Origin: Calliphora vicina
Lineage: Eukaryota; Arthropoda; Insecta; Diptera; Calliphoridae
Direction of reading: 5' to 3'
Assembly: GCF_958450345.1 (NCBI RefSeq)
Contig: NC_088781.1
Span: 113,787,431 to 113,851,430, forward strand
Length of the DNA: 64,000 nucleotides
The notes below the pieces were generated by a model that was not told the DNA's origin, did no database searches, and saw only the letters and a program-made list of their open reading frames with translations. This document shows, piece by piece, positions 31,241-43,656 of the stretch. A program made the position numbers and the translations under genes. The stretch's first letter is position 1, and the number at the start of each line of letters is the position of its first letter.

Positions 31241-33185
31241 CTAATGTTTATATTAAAAAAATGTTTTTTGGTGAAAAAGAAGTAAAAGGCATCATAGTTA
31301 AAAGACAGAAGGAAAAAAAATATTAATCAAAACAAAAGAACAAAAATGTTATTTTGCAATGTTAATTTATTTGCAAATGTTAGATACATTCATACATGTA
31401 TATCAACGTAGCATACATACATACATCTGTATGTTTGAAGCAATGTAATTAACTTAATATAATGATGACTTTTACTTCATACATGTATGCATTAATAATT
31501 GTTTGTTTGTTGCACTCACCATTGCACAATGTTTGATGAAGTGAAGGCCTCCAAGAGATCGATGTTATGTTGTTGTTGGTGTTATGATTGCTAGAATTTT
31601 TGTTTAAAACAATATTATTAATGCATGTCAGAGTTTCCTAACCTTGAACCCAAAAATTTATGTTTATTAAGAGATTATTTGTTTCTTTTTAATTTACAAA
31701 AACAAAAACAAAAATGGTTTTAATGCTCTCACTTTTACAAATACATTTGTAAAAAAAAAAGAAAAAAAATATACTTAAACAACTACATGTACAAAAATGA
31801 TTAGTTTATATGAAAATTACAATGATACCTATAATAGATTAGCTAAAGGCAATGTAATGGAATTTATATATTATAGGTTATGTGGATAAAAAAATTTTAA
31901 TTTTTGGATTTTACGAATGTTTCTCTTTGATTTGTAAGACAATCAAAGAAAAAGGAACGGAAATACTTTTTTCTTATTGTGTATATTTATGGTGTTTAGT
32001 AGTATATGTATGTTTAGCTAATCTTATTGTTGAATTTAAATGAGGATGAGTTTTATGGAAAGTAAAATTTAGGATCTTAATTTTTATTTTTACAGATTGG
32101 TAAAAAGTTTGTTTGTGGTACGAAAAAAATGAATAATAAACTATATTTTTTTTTTGAAGTTTAAATTTGGTAAAACTGATAATAAGCTATTGTTTGATGC
32201 ATACGGACTGGAAGCAAAACTAATTCTTTTCTTAAAAGTTTTGTCCACAACAGGTGGATATTCAAACAAAATTTTGGGGTTCTGATGATGTGGTATACTT
32301 ATGCGTTTCGTAATTGTATGTAGGTGTGTGATGCGCAATTGTGGGAGAGAGCGTGGGAAACAACGGATCGAACTTTGTTGTACGACAAGTATATATATTC
32401 GATGTCATCTATTAATAGTTCGAAAACAAAATCGCTGCTACCGTCCTCAAAAAAAACAGTTGTCTTATATACCCACAAAAGAACAATTATTGCAATCAAC
32501 GTAAATGAAGTGATCTTTAAAAATAAATTACAAAAGTATACAACCTAATAAGCATTACTTTCCAATATGGTAAATAAATATGTGGTGTTTTAATAACTTA
32601 CGAAAACAGATTTCTCCCAAAATTTACACTATTACGTGAGTTACATCTGCTGTGTGTTAAGTTTAAAATATCCACACTTGTGGACCAAAATTTAGTGCTC
32701 CTTCTTAAGCGTTCCGGAGTCCAAAGATTTGTTGAAATCTACTTTATTTGCCAGTGCTGGGATTGTTTTGAAGCCAATGGATATTTTGCATTCACAATGC
32801 TTTTATTATGTACCTTTTAGGTAAGGTGTAAAGCTTAATGTTTTTGACAATTTCTTACTTGGACTTATCTTTTCAGAACCATGATTTTAAACAAAATGAA
32901 CGAGAAACGGATATGATTTTTTTTTTCTAGAAAAATTTTGATGGCTTGAGAAATGCTTGAGCAAGTGTCAAAAAAAAATTTGATTGAAAATAAGTGGCAT
33001 CTTTAAGATCTTGTGTATATTCTACTACAAATGTGTGTAAAGTAAACAAAAACAAATACAGTGAAAAGCAAAACATGTTGTAAAAATAATTCAAAAAATT
33101 TTATACTTGAAAATTTTTAAGCTATTTGAGCTTAAATAAAACAAATCGAAAAAAGAAACTGTGAAATTATCATTTTTGTAACATT
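31241..33185. other. AT-rich DNA, nothing recognised
   Basis: About 1.9 kb. CATACATA microsatellite at 31385-31430 and many A/T runs. Open frames at 32141-32548 overlap on both strands and show no motif. Confidence 0.4.
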
Positions 33186-34300
33186 ATCAAACCGTTCATT
33201 ACAGAATCCAACAATTTACTTAACGACCGCCAGTATGTCTTCCGTAGATGACGCTCTACGGAAAAATGGTGTCGTTCAATTCACCGTTTTAGCGAAAGTA
33301 AAGTGGTGGTTCTAGATATTTCCAAGGCATTCGATAGAGTGTGACATGGTGCACTTTTATTAAAACTTATTGCTTTTGGTGTTGATAATAACTTCTCTCG
33401 ATTTATATCGAGCTTTCTCATCAAACGAGTTTATGATAAATTTAGGCTCCGTTCTTTCTCCTACTTTATCCCTTATTTTTCTAAATGACCTTCCACGTCA
33501 AACTTCCAACCCTATCTATTCTTTTGCAGATGACAGAAACATTTGGAATTCATGTTCATTCAGTTTTAGACCAAGCCAGAGGGATATTGGGGAAATGAGG
33601 CAAAATATGAATGACACGCTTAGCCAATATCTCTGATTCTGCTCCATTTGTTTTTATGGGTGGTGTAAATATTAAGCAACAAGAAGCTCTTGATGTTTTA
33701 GGAATGAATATTTAGTGCGATTTCCGCTGGACAAAACACATTTTTCCTGTCGGAGATTGGGTTAATGAGGCAAAACATGAATGATTCCCTTAATCGGGAC
33801 CTTGTGACAATATTGTGGAATCAGACGCTGTTGATGTTCTGGGAATGAAAATGGAATACAACATATATGAACCGGTGCTTCAAAGTCTATTTTGGAGCTG
33901 CTCGACCGAGTACAGGAGAGGGCGAAGGTGATTATTGGTGACACTAGGGTATCCAACTCTAAGCCTTTCACTGTTCTATCGGTACTATAATGTAATGTGT
34001 TATGATGAAATTAGGGAACTTGTTCCTGATACCCACAAATTTTTACGTAATACCCGTTTTTCATCAAGAACCGCACAACACACTACAGGGAAAACTCGTT
34101 CTTTAGCCTTACTGCACGTATGTGGAACAAACTTCCCGCTGAAGTGTTTCCTGTCATTTCCAATATGGGAAAGTTCAAATCGAATGTCCACAAATACTAC
34201 TTCCTCCTTCCCATAACCCATTTTCCTAGTTCCAATGCAATGCTTTGCATGAATAATCGTCATCCCCTAAGTGCTGTTCCAAGAAAAAAAAAATCCATGA
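33186..34300 (+). pseudogene. Non-LTR (jockey-like) reverse transcriptase 3' half, decayed
   Basis: Palm motif A is clear in one frame: VVLDISKAFDRVWHGALLLK (33309-33368; one stop where TGG has become TGA). ISSFLIKRVYDKF-like text and GSVLSPTLSLIFLNDLP (motif B) follow, then NPIYSFADDRNI (FADD catalytic core) near 33505. Thumb-like text and the C-terminal stretch TARMWNKLPAEVFP (near 34110) and FKSNVHKYY are also readable. The latter is the conserved tail of jockey-like ORF2 proteins. The sequence runs parallel to 4140-5075. Stops and a partial internal repetition (a second CGGAGATTGGG block near 33750) show decay. Confidence 0.82.
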
Positions 34301-34323
34301 AACGTATCTAACAAAATATATTT

Positions 34324-34560
34324 ATGCTACAAATTGCATCCTCATCCGCCATATTCTCCCAAATTAGCCTCGAGTGACTATTTTTTCTTTCCAAACCTGA
34401 AGAAATGGCTTGGCGAAATCAGATTTGATTCCAACGATAAAATCATCATTTCACAAAAAATACCTATTTTGATGGCCTCGACAAATCTTATTTCTTGGAA
34501 GGGATACAATGTTAATAATGCCCACAAACATGTTACAGTATGAGAGGCACTGCTATTTGA
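34324..34560 (+). pseudogene. mariner transposase C-terminal fragment
   Basis: HPHPPYSPKLASSDYFFFPN then LKKWLGEIRFDSNDKII in one open frame. This matches the mariner consensus HPPYSPDLAPSDYHLF around the third catalytic Asp (here replaced: PKL and SSDY, with the SDY Asp retained). About 60 codons survive, joined to the end of the non-LTR relic. No terminal repeat found. Confidence 0.75.
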
Positions 34561-35350
34561 AAGCATAGGATGGTAATGGACTCGTTTGACTTCGTAGAGC
34601 TATTTGTGGTTAGAGAAACCTGTACTCTGAATAGCAAAATGCCTATTTTTGGGCCATACCGAACAGACTCAGGTATATATAAATTTATATTAAGACGTGA
34701 CTGTACCCTTAAAAGCAATCGATTTGTTTCTATTAAACTTCGACCAAAAAATCTTAGTAATAATGCACCCTCAATTATTCATTGAACTCTTCTAACACAT
34801 TTCATAGAACTTATTCTGATAACATCACAGTATTTTCTAATGCAATTGTTGTAAAGTTTTGATTTCTAGTTGTATTATTTAATTACATAAGTTATTAAAT
34901 AATTTTCTTTTAAGCCTTATTACAAATACTCTTATGAGTAAGTCTAAAAATACACACATGAATATCAATATTTCATATAATAAATTCAAATTAAGATAAG
35001 AGTAAAACAGCATATCAATGCATTATTTTAAAATTATTATATGAATTTATAATGACTTGTTGATAATAATGTAATGTAATGTTTTAAGACTATACAATTT
35101 ATTTATGAATATTGTTAAATATATGGATACGAATATGTAAAAGTATCTGCAATCATACACAGGAAAATGAGCTTGAAAGTTTTGCATGTAAAATGGTAGA
35201 ACATAAGCAAAATTCTTATTTATAATTTATGTACTTCAGGATAATTTAATTAAATTATCATTATTTACAAATAAGCAAGTAAGTACTTTTAGAAGACAAA
35301 ACTAAATATTCAAGGTAAGGTCGGAGGTTAATTAAACTAGTGTAGGTACA
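34561..35350. other. AT-rich DNA, nothing recognised
   Basis: An open frame at 34570-34785 lacks any known motif. Confidence 0.4.
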
Positions 35351-35352
35351 TA

Positions 35353-35585
35353 CAGTGAGCCTCAAAAGTGAGTAAACACCAGCGAATTTTTTGATTTTTT
35401 TAAGATCATGAAAATCATTATAGTCCGACTTAAATCTTTTTTTTCACAACCGAATCTATTATTCAACCCAATCTCCAACAAACCGAAACTTTAAAATTTG
35501 AATCGATGGATAAATTTTAGAATTTTCATTATCTTAAAAAAAAATCAAATAATTTTTGGTGTATACTCACTTTTAAGGCTCACTG
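35353..35585. mobile_element. MITE with TA target, 233 bp
   Basis: The left end CAGTGAGCCTCAAAAGTGAG and the right end CTCACTTTTAAGGCTCACTG are inverted repeats of about 25 bp. TA flanks both ends (35351-35352 and 35586-35587), which fits a Tc1/mariner-type MITE. The interior is AT-rich and non-coding. Confidence 0.85.
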
Positions 35586-35744
35586 TATATCTATTGGAAT
35601 CATGTACTATTTATCATATGTGATGTATAGAAAGGGTCTTCCAATAGGGACTTCCGAACTTGGACAGTTGATAACGGCCACACTTCTAAAGCAACATCTG
35701 TCGAATTGGATCTCATTTAGTTTATTCCCCTTGTTATTATCAGG

Positions 35745-36010
35745 TTTTTAAAATTATTACTTTTACAACTTAATGTCTCAAATGAATCAAAATGCGTACA
35801 TAGTTGTCGTTCTAATGAGATATTAAAGGCAAAATTTGGTTACAAAATGTTAAAGTTACTAAAATATCCCCAGGCCATTTACGTATCTCAGGCCACTGAA
35901 CAAGAAATGTAGGAAAAAAATTAACATATTTTGAGAAATACTAAAATAAAAGCAAATTTTACTTAAAATATATCCATATATACTTTTATATGAGTTTTTG
36001 TTTAAGGTCT
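35745..36010 (+). repeat. Dispersed repeat F, partial copy 2
   Basis: Shares AGTTGTCGTTCTAATGAGAT, CATTTACGTATCTCAGGCCA, TTAACATATTTTGAGAAATA and ATATGAGTTTTTGT with copy 1 in the same order (14180-14390). It lacks the rest. Confidence 0.8.
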
Positions 36011-36639
36011 TAAAACTAAAAAAAAACCAAAATTTTATAAAATTACTTAATTTTAATAAAATATCAATCTAAAGGTCCTAAGGTTTTCAACAATATTAAA
36101 TACTTATATAAAAAGCCTTTATTTACTCCTCAGAAGTTCTACAAACCTTGCCCCCTTTGAAAAATTTGTACGTTTCAAATACCGAAATTCCTAAAACGGG
36201 GAAAATGTGTTCCTAAAACTGAGTTTTTTAGAAAAGTACCTACTGTGAAGTTATTTACCGTGTGATAGTAAAAATACTTAGTAGGTATTTACGAAACATA
36301 TGGGGTTATACAAATGTGGAGCTTTTTCGTGCATCGGTACTTTGCCTTTTTAGAATTTTTTACTCAAACCGATTTTTTTTTTTAATTGGCCAAGTTTGGA
36401 TAGGTCTGGGGGGTGCTATGACCGCTAAAGGGAGCCAAATTTTTCTTTACACGCTTTTACATTAAGTTATCTTTGCGGATCATATAAAAATTTTATATAG
36501 TCCCGAAGAAAAAAATTTTTTTTCTACAAAAGAAAAAATATATGGTCTTTTTTTGGAAAAAAGTAAAAAATACGGCCCTTTTTACAAGTTCCAACTTTTT
36601 ATTTTTTTGAATCATTATTAGCGATGAACAATTAGTTAC
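36011..36639. other. AT-rich DNA, nothing recognised
   Basis: No motif. Poly-T/A runs near 36360-36600. Confidence 0.4.
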
Positions 36640-37125
36640 GATAACCCGAAGCGTAAGATATCATATATGAAGCTCGGCCAACCATCCAGACCGACACCAA
36701 AGCAAACTATCCTTGGCGCTAAGGGGATGCTCTGTATTTGGTGTGAGCAAAAGGGTCCTATCTATTATAAGCTGTTGAAATCTAGCCAGACTATCACAAG
36801 GAACCTACGCGGAACACAACTGATTCGTTTAAAGTGATCATTGGCCCAACATATGCGGCTAGACATGAAACCGCTAGGCCACATGTTGCAATACTGTTTA
36901 GAAAGAAGTGGTTGGGAAGTTTGGCTGCGCCCGCCTTATAGTCCAGAACTTGTACCGTTCGACTGCTATTTATTTCGATCGATGCAGAATGCTCTCTCTG
37001 AGTTACGCTTCACTTAAGAACAGAGTATCCGAAATTGGCTTGATTCATTATTGATTGGTTCTAGGTGAGCAGTTTTTTTAGGTCGGCATACAAATGTTGA
37101 AAAGGTCGTAGCTAACAATGGCAAA
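36640..37125 (+). pseudogene. mariner (DD34D) transposase, C-terminal half
   Basis: In order: YMKLGQPSRPTPKQTILGAK, GMLCIWCEQKGPIYYKLL, QTITRNLRGTQLIRLK, then ARPHVAILF, WLRPPYSPELVPFDCYLFRS near 36927 and NALSELRF, followed by NWLDS and VEKVVANNGKY. These are the mariner blocks around PTPKQNIHGAK, the DNARPH Asp region and the PPYSPDLAPSDYHLF Asp. One stop follows LIRLK, frames change twice, and the third-Asp motif reads PELVPFDC, so the gene is dead. A 3' inverted terminal repeat was not identified. Confidence 0.88.
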
Positions 37126-37179
37126 TATTTTTATTTTTTTTATTTTTTTCCTTTATTTATTCCACTTGGGAATTAATTT

Positions 37180-37960
37180 TAAATTGTTCTACGCCATGGA
37201 CGACCGGAGCGCCGACTTCCTTGGGGATTCCATTCTAAGTCGGCACTCGTAATGCTGCCAATAGGTTTACGGAGAGTATTTCCTATCCATGTTCTTCTTG
37301 TAATTTGTCGAACTATTGGTTCTTCCTTTGGTTCTAGCCTCCAGAGCTCTGTGTTTGTTTATTTATTTGTCCGAAATATTCGAGATAATATTCGCAGACA
37401 CTTGTTTATATAGTGTTTGTCATCAGCCAAGTTTCGCTATCATAAAGCAGTGTAGATTTTGTGCAAGCATTGAATAACGCATCTTCGTGTTTTGTGATAT
37501 TTGCGAGGCCCTCCTCGTTTTATTTAGGCAACCAAATGCTGACCTTGCCTTTTTATAATCACCATCAATCCCAGATAACAAAAGGGATTTACAAATTTAA
37601 TCATCTGGTTTTGGTTTAACTTGCATTTCATGCAACGGCCCTTGGTAACTTGACTAAATCGACCACTTTACTTAGCATGACGTTGAATTTGTGTTAAATG
37701 AGGTAGATATCGTCTGCGAAATCCAAGTATTAAAAATGTTTGCGAAAGCCCCACACAATCCTCCTTTTCTTCGCGCTTAGTTTTAACATTATCTCATCAA
37801 GAACCACGCCAAAAAGCAATGGAGAAAGAGGACTACCCTGGTTTACTCATGCGTTTGTGCTGAAGGATTCACTTATCATCCCATTGTGACGATCTTGCAG
37901 TGAGGAGAAAAACTTCCTCACATCATGCTTGTCCTCAATATGCGCTCAAAATTCGTCTCA
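37180..37960 (-). pseudogene. Non-LTR reverse transcriptase palm and C-terminus, decayed
   Basis: From 37960 downward: NQGSPLSPLLFGVVLDEIML (motif B), KLSAKKRRIVWGF, YLDFADDIYLI (FADD core, near 37720), then after breaks LLYDSETWLMTNTI (near 37440) and a C-terminal stretch in another frame reading ITSADLEWNPQG and RRSGRPWRR, typical of the tail of endonuclease-type non-LTR proteins. Multiple stops. It is the same general class as 10865-11510 but covers the palm that copy lacks; too little overlaps to say whether it is the same family. It abuts the mariner relic tail-to-tail. Confidence 0.82.
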
Positions 37961-39395
37961 ATATTAGCACAAAACTTTAATACCGATTAGAAAAACAAAT
38001 ACACTCCAAAACATGAATCAGTTTATATAGTTTGACTGAAAATGGTAGGGATTAGATTAGTGGCAAGTAGATAGTTAATTTCGAATATCTGGAGAACTAT
38101 AATTATAAACTATTTAAACTTTGTATAAATAAATTTTCACTCTAAGGAGTTTAGCTAAAAAAATTGCTTACCTGGAGAATTATAATAGTTAAAGTAGAGC
38201 TTAAAATTAATTATTTTTTTTACCAAGTATCGGCTAATTATTTTGTAAATTGCTGTTATGGTCAAATAGTGTGAAAGTTGTGGGGTTGCTTTTGTGTACT
38301 AGTTTGTGTAAACTCCGTCCTTAGTACTGACAACACCAGCTACATTAACATTAGTACCAATACTAACAATAATTATGAGAAAAACAAAACAAAGAGTGAT
38401 CATAATTGCTAATGAAACGTAAGCAAAAATTTAAGTTCACATACAATACTTATATCTGCAAACGTATTAAACGCTACAAAACATTACAAAAACAATGACT
38501 AACACACAGTGATTCCTGAATGTACATATGTGTTTGTAACGTCCTTTATGTGTTCTTTTGTATGTGCCCAGCAGGTCTGGGTGACTGTTCTGAAGTAGTG
38601 ATTTTACCTACAATTTAGGATGACCACCAGTTACATAAAGCAACGAGGCTGACTATTTTAGCATGTACGTGTTGTATTCTATGTTGGGTCAATTGACCCT
38701 TCATAGATTAAAAATAGACTGCCTAATAGCTGGTCTACTGCACTCCATTAGATTACTTCTGGTGGGTAAAATAACTACATTCTAAAGTGCAGTACTAAAT
38801 AAACATTTAAAGTGACTACACTTCAGATTACTTAGAGACACTTAAGTGGCAACTAGCTTCGCGCTAGATTACAAGGGATGTTTAAAGTAATCTCTACACT
38901 GCAAAGAGCACATATACGTCAAATAACCCAAAATATATAAATTTGAGTCAGCCAAGTGTTCAGACATTAGTAACAAGACATTGACTACTTATTAAAACTG
39001 CTGGGTGGATGGTTCACACATATGTTTTGTGCGTTTCTCCGTTATGTGTCTGTATTGTTTTCCGTTTTTATTTCTTTTTGTATTTGTGAGCATGTTGAAA
39101 ATTTCTTCATTAAATAAACTTAGCGGTCATAATATTGTTGATGATGGGTTTCACTTACCAACAATTAAATTTGTGCACAGAACCAAAATAAATCCCTTAA
39201 TTGGTAACCATAAAATGTACGAATGCATTGTATTCACAAAACGATTTCATCGTACACTCTTACAGTTTTGTTTGGTGTTGTAATTGTAATATACATTAAA
39301 TAACCCAATAAATGTGGAAACAGTATACTTTTCAAAATTTTAAGATTTTCTTAAAAAAGCATCTCAGTCATTAATTTCATATACATACATATTAT
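37961..39395. other. Non-coding DNA, nothing recognised
   Basis: 38570-38900 is less AT-rich, with several loosely inverted GATTAC/AGTAATC-like blocks but no clean termini. The open frame at 39005-39283 shows no motif apart from a hydrophobic start. Confidence 0.4.
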
Positions 39396-39403
39396 CTATG
39401 TAG

Positions 39404-40215
39404 TAGGGTGATCGGCCCGGTTTTTAATAACCGGTTTTATTGGTTAAGTCGGTTTCGGTTTTTTTTGAAAACTCACATTTCGAAATAATTTTTTCTACTT
39501 TTTTTGACTTTTGAAATTAAATAAGAGTCGTAAAATATCAACCACTGATTTTAGAAAAAACTCAATTTTAATTTCAAAATGTGTCAAATTTTACCCGAAT
39601 ATCTTAAGAAAACAATAGCATTGGTATTTACAAGGGGAATCCCAGTTTTCATACAAATATAATGTTCAGCAAGTATGATGAAAAGAGATGGATATATATT
39701 AGTGCTACCAAAGCTCTGAAAACATTTAACTTAATTGTGCGTAACAAAAATTTAAGATTTTAGCTACAGGTCAAATTTGACCCAATGACCTTAAGTGCAA
39801 AAAATTTTATAGATATTTTTTGGCAGATTTGTGTTTCTAAAATGTAGTTGTTGACATTTGAAATTAAATAAAATTCATAAAATATCAAAAATATCAACCA
39901 CTCACTTTTAGGAAAAATTTAATTTTAGATCAAAATGGATCGAATTTGACCCGAAGACCTTGTGAACGTTAGAATAATTAATCAAAATTAGAATTAAATT
40001 AAAAATTAATTAGATTCTTTATCATAAGTATGAGATCTTTAATATAAAATAAATCTTATTTTCTTCTTATTTCTAGGCGTTTTAATATTTCGCCAAAAAA
40101 CAGGTTAACCGGCTATTATTAAAAAACCGAAACCGAAACCGGTTTATATTAAATTGCAATTTTTTAAGAAACCGAAAAGCGGTTTCTAACAAATGTCGAA
40201 GAATCGATCACCCTA
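39404..40215. mobile_element. hAT MITE, 812 bp, with 8-bp target duplication (copy 1)
   Basis: Starts TAGGGTGATCGGCCCGG and ends CGATCACCCTA. CTATGTAG precedes it (39396-39403) and follows it (40216-40223), a perfect 8-bp hAT-type duplication. Both ends carry AACCGGTTT/AAACCGG subterminal motifs. Non-coding interior. A related copy lies at 52133-52918. Confidence 0.88.
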
Positions 40216-40223
40216 CTATGTAG

Positions 40224-40671
40224 TATTCGTGGTACGCAAACATATTTTCAAATTTAAAACCACGCCTACTCGAAAGCCAATAAGATCTAACTAGATAAAT
40301 CAGATTTTCATATATTTCGATCCAAAACTTTTTAAAGACTAAAATATTTCGATATGTTACAAACAGAATGTCAAACTCAATATACCCCCCATCTATCCAC
40401 CAATATAATACAGGCACCGTAGTTCTGCATTTTGTAAAAATGTTTATCTAGTTCTCCTGATTTGGTTAGTTTTGTTTGAGGTAAATTTCACGTTTCTAGA
40501 TTCATTTATTTAAAAGTTACTGAGTGTGCTGGGGCTTAATTGGTTAGCATAACATAATTACAGAGTAGTCATACACAAATCTTTTCTCCTCCTTTCACCA
40601 CCTTTTCTACTCCAACCAATCCCTTTTCCAAAGAAAGTAACATTGTCCGAGTGTTACTTCTAATTATACCC
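40224..40671. other. Spacer, nothing recognised
   Basis: No repeat or coding motif. Confidence 0.4.
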
Positions 40672-41000
40672 TTCACCTTAGTAACAAGGGTATATATAAG
40701 TTTGTCATTCCGTTTATAATTTTCCGACCCTATAAAGTATATATATTCTGAATCCTTATAGATAGCGGATTCGATTAAACCATGTCCGTCTGTTAGTTGA
40801 AATAAATTTTCTGAAGACCCCAGATATCTTCGGGATCCAAGTCTTCAATAATTATATCAGACATGCTTTCGAGAAGTTTGCTATTCAAAAGCAGCAAAAT
40901 CCTTCCATAAATAACGATGATATGAGCAAACATCCGAGACAACCTCTGAAAATTTCATCAAAAAAACACAATTTATTGCATGCTTTAACAAAGCACTCTT
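40672..41000 (+). repeat. Dispersed repeat B, 5' fragment
   Basis: Starts ATACCCTTCACC, folds to AAGGGTATATATAAGTTTG, then GACCCTATAAAGTATATATA and CCATGTCCGTCTG. It is directly followed by repeat A. Confidence 0.75.
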
Positions 41001-41006
41001 ACTTGT

Positions 41007-41574
41007 TATACCCTGCACCACCATAGTGGGGAGGGTATTATGCGTTTGTGCAGTTGTTTGTAACGCCCAAAAATATTAGTCTAACACCCACCTTAAAGTA
41101 TACCGATCGACTTAGAATCACTTTCTGAGTCGATTAAACGATGTCCGTCCGTCCGTCTGGTCGGATGGCTGGCTGTCCATATAAACCTTGTGCGCAGAGT
41201 ACAGGTCGCAATTTTGAAGGTATTTCGATAAAATTTAGTACATATTACTTTTTCAGCTCAAGGACCAAGCCAATTTCACCTAGCCCCCATACAAATGTCC
41301 CCTCGAAATTGGACTTTATCGGTCATAAATGTTTAATTTATCTATGTATCTCCACAAATTCCGCTCCAAATAAGTTTTATATACACAAAATTCATGTCAC
41401 CAAATTTTGTTACGATCGGTCCATAATTAGTCATAGCTCCCATATAGACCCGCTTCCGAAAATCACTCACGAATATAAATTATTGATATTTTAAAAGAAA
41501 AATATTTTTACTCATTTACTTGGTGTAGGGTATTATATGGTCGGGTTTGACTGACCATACTTTCTTACTTGTTT
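41007..41574 (+). repeat. Dispersed repeat A, full-length copy
   Basis: Same block order as 1870-2532: TATACCCTGCACCACC hairpin, CTTAAAGTATACCGATCGAC, CCGTCCGTCTGGTCGG, GCGCAGAGTACAGGTCGCAA, ATGTCACCAAATTTTGTTAC, GTGTAGGGTATTATATGG and CTTACTTGTTT. It is about 100 bp shorter because of internal deletions. Confidence 0.85.
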
Positions 41575-41591
41575 TAATATATATATAAACC

Positions 41592-41919
41592 TTATAGATA
41601 AACCTTATATAATTTCACCGAAACAGGTACTTCCGTTTTTCAAATTCAATCTATTTCGAAGGTGCATAAATCGCTTAAAAATGTTGGTATACACACAAAA
41701 TAAAACATAGTTAACTTTAATACAGACATAAATCGCACGACCTAGTTTCATGGTGATCGGTCCATAATTGGTCATAGCCCCCATATAAGGCCCACTTCCG
41801 AAAATCACTCAAAAATATAAATTAATAAAATTTTAAAAGAAAACATTTTTTTGCTCTTTTACTTAGTGTAGGGTATTATATGGTCGGGCTTGACCGACCA
41901 TAATTTCTTACTTGTTTTT
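41592..41919 (+). repeat. Dispersed repeat A, 3' fragment
   Basis: Second A 3' end placed in tandem 18 bp after the full copy. It contains GGTGATCGGTCCATAATTGG, CATAGCCCCCATATAAGGCC, GTGTAGGGTATTATATGG and ACTTGTTTTT. The 5' half is missing. Confidence 0.8.
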
Positions 41920-42429
41920 TTCTTAAAATTTTGTTGGACCGATTTTTACTATTTTTAACACCAAACATTCTTATCAACAAAGAATAATTTCGGTAAAATT
42001 TCACCCCTTTAGTTCGTACCTCTAAACGTTAACAGACAGACGGATATGTAGTATAGCTACATTGTTAGAATTAGAATTTTGTAGGGACCCAAAATATATA
42101 AACATTTGTGGTGTTAAATTTTTTACCAATCGATATTTATGTGCAATAATATATTTTTTGGATGTGGGAGCTATAGTCTATTAAGGGGCGATGGCTATAT
42201 AAAATTGTTCGTATGTATTTGTATTCGACGCATATTTTGGTTAAATTAGGTTTCAATATGGTTGCTATAGTTATTCTCGGAAGCGGATCTTATGTGGCAG
42301 GTATGGCTAATATAATATCTGCATACATCTCAGTAAGATTTTGGTTAGATACTCGATTCTTATTGGTTAATGAGCTTTTTGGAAGTGGTGTTTATATGGG
42401 TGCTATGACCACTTTAATTGATTTTCGGA
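41920..42429 (-). repeat. Degenerate A/B-like repeat
   Basis: Contains CGGAAGCGGATCTTATGTGG, GGAAGTGGTGTTTATATGGG and CGGAAGTGGAGCTTATATG, the reverse complement of the CCATATAAGxxCxCTTCCGA blocks of repeat A. Boundaries are vague. Confidence 0.5.
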
Positions 42430-43545
42430 AGTGGAGCTTATATGTGGGTTATAACTAGCATTTATATAAAACCGACTTTTTAAAAAACCGGTTTGTCGGT
42501 TAACCGAAAATTGGACTTTTTTAGAAAACCGGTTTTTCGGTTAACCGACCTCGAAAAAACCGGTTAACCGTCATATATGTGTAGAAAACATAAAATGTCC
42601 TATAAAGTATACACAGCTTTAAAATTTGTAGTTTGTAGTAGTCAGGAATGGTTAATATTAAATAACTATAAATATACAAAACTGCTAAGTCCATTTTATT
42701 TTGTAAAAATTTCAAAATTTTTATCTCAGTCAAATGGAATTGAGTATAAATATGTTACCAAATATACAATACTTGTTTTAATTATTGGTTTAGGTATTCA
42801 TTATTAATTTCAACCAAAAAATGTAAATCAATTTTTTAATTAAATATTTGATAATTTTAAAATTTATTATCGCCTCGACTTTCTGATATAATACATAATA
42901 TGCTACAATTCCCAAAAACGGACCTATAAGATGCAAACGCACTTCTTCTTAGTAGTGATTATTTGTCATTACAAATCATACCAAATAATTAATAAAACTC
43001 CATTATCAGATTTCAAAAATATTTCAAATCATGGATTTTAGAACGTTATTTGTCTCTCCTGTAATATTTCTAAAAAGGACTTTATACACTAAGCTAACGA
43101 AATGAATAATAAAATAAAATTTTAAGAACTAAACACACTAATGAATTCAAATTTATTGAAAGAAGGTATGTACATTAAATTCAATTTCTTTTGGTAAAAT
43201 CATCACTAAGTTTATAATGAATCATCGTCCTCTACTATTTAGAATCATTGTAATTCTTAAAAATGTTAATCTAAAAAGGTCTGTATTGTAAATCAGCAGT
43301 TTAGGTTTTAAATCAGACCAATAATGTATATACAATGAATATAAAAATTTCACAAAAACATGAGATTTATTAAATTTTGTCCCAATTTTTAAAAACCGGT
43401 TAACCAAGTGATAAAAACCGGATAAACCGGTTAACCGAAAATCAATATTTTAAACTAAGCGGTTCGCAAAAAACCGAGTTTTTCGGTTAACCGGTTTATA
43501 AACACTAGTTACCCACAAATAAGCTCCACTGAATCGTTTATTTTA
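42430..43545. mobile_element. Fold-back element with clustered AACCGGTT motifs
   Basis: The outer arms match inverted: AGTGGAGCTTATATGTGGG on the left, and AGTGGAGCTTATTTGTGGG read back from the right end. Inside them, CTAGCATTTATA corresponds to CTAGTGTTTATA. Next come dense runs of ACCGGTT/CGGTTAACCG at 42475-42575 and 43390-43495. The centre is AT-rich with short open frames and no transposase motif. Confidence 0.6.
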
Positions 43546-43656
43546 AAAACCAGTCGAATAACACATTATTGATTTTGAGTTAATGAAAGAAAACTTCCTA
43601 TTAAGTTATCAATTTGTTTAGCTGTTTGATAAACATAAAACTTTTTTATCTACATA

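Noticed and set aside
32141..32548. Cluster of overlapping 60-75-codon frames
   Set aside because: Mutually overlapping on both strands with no motif; treated as chance.
39005..39283. 92-codon frame with a hydrophobic start resembling a signal peptide
   Set aside because: F/L-rich stretches are common in AT-rich DNA; no conserved motif, no splice context, no second copy.
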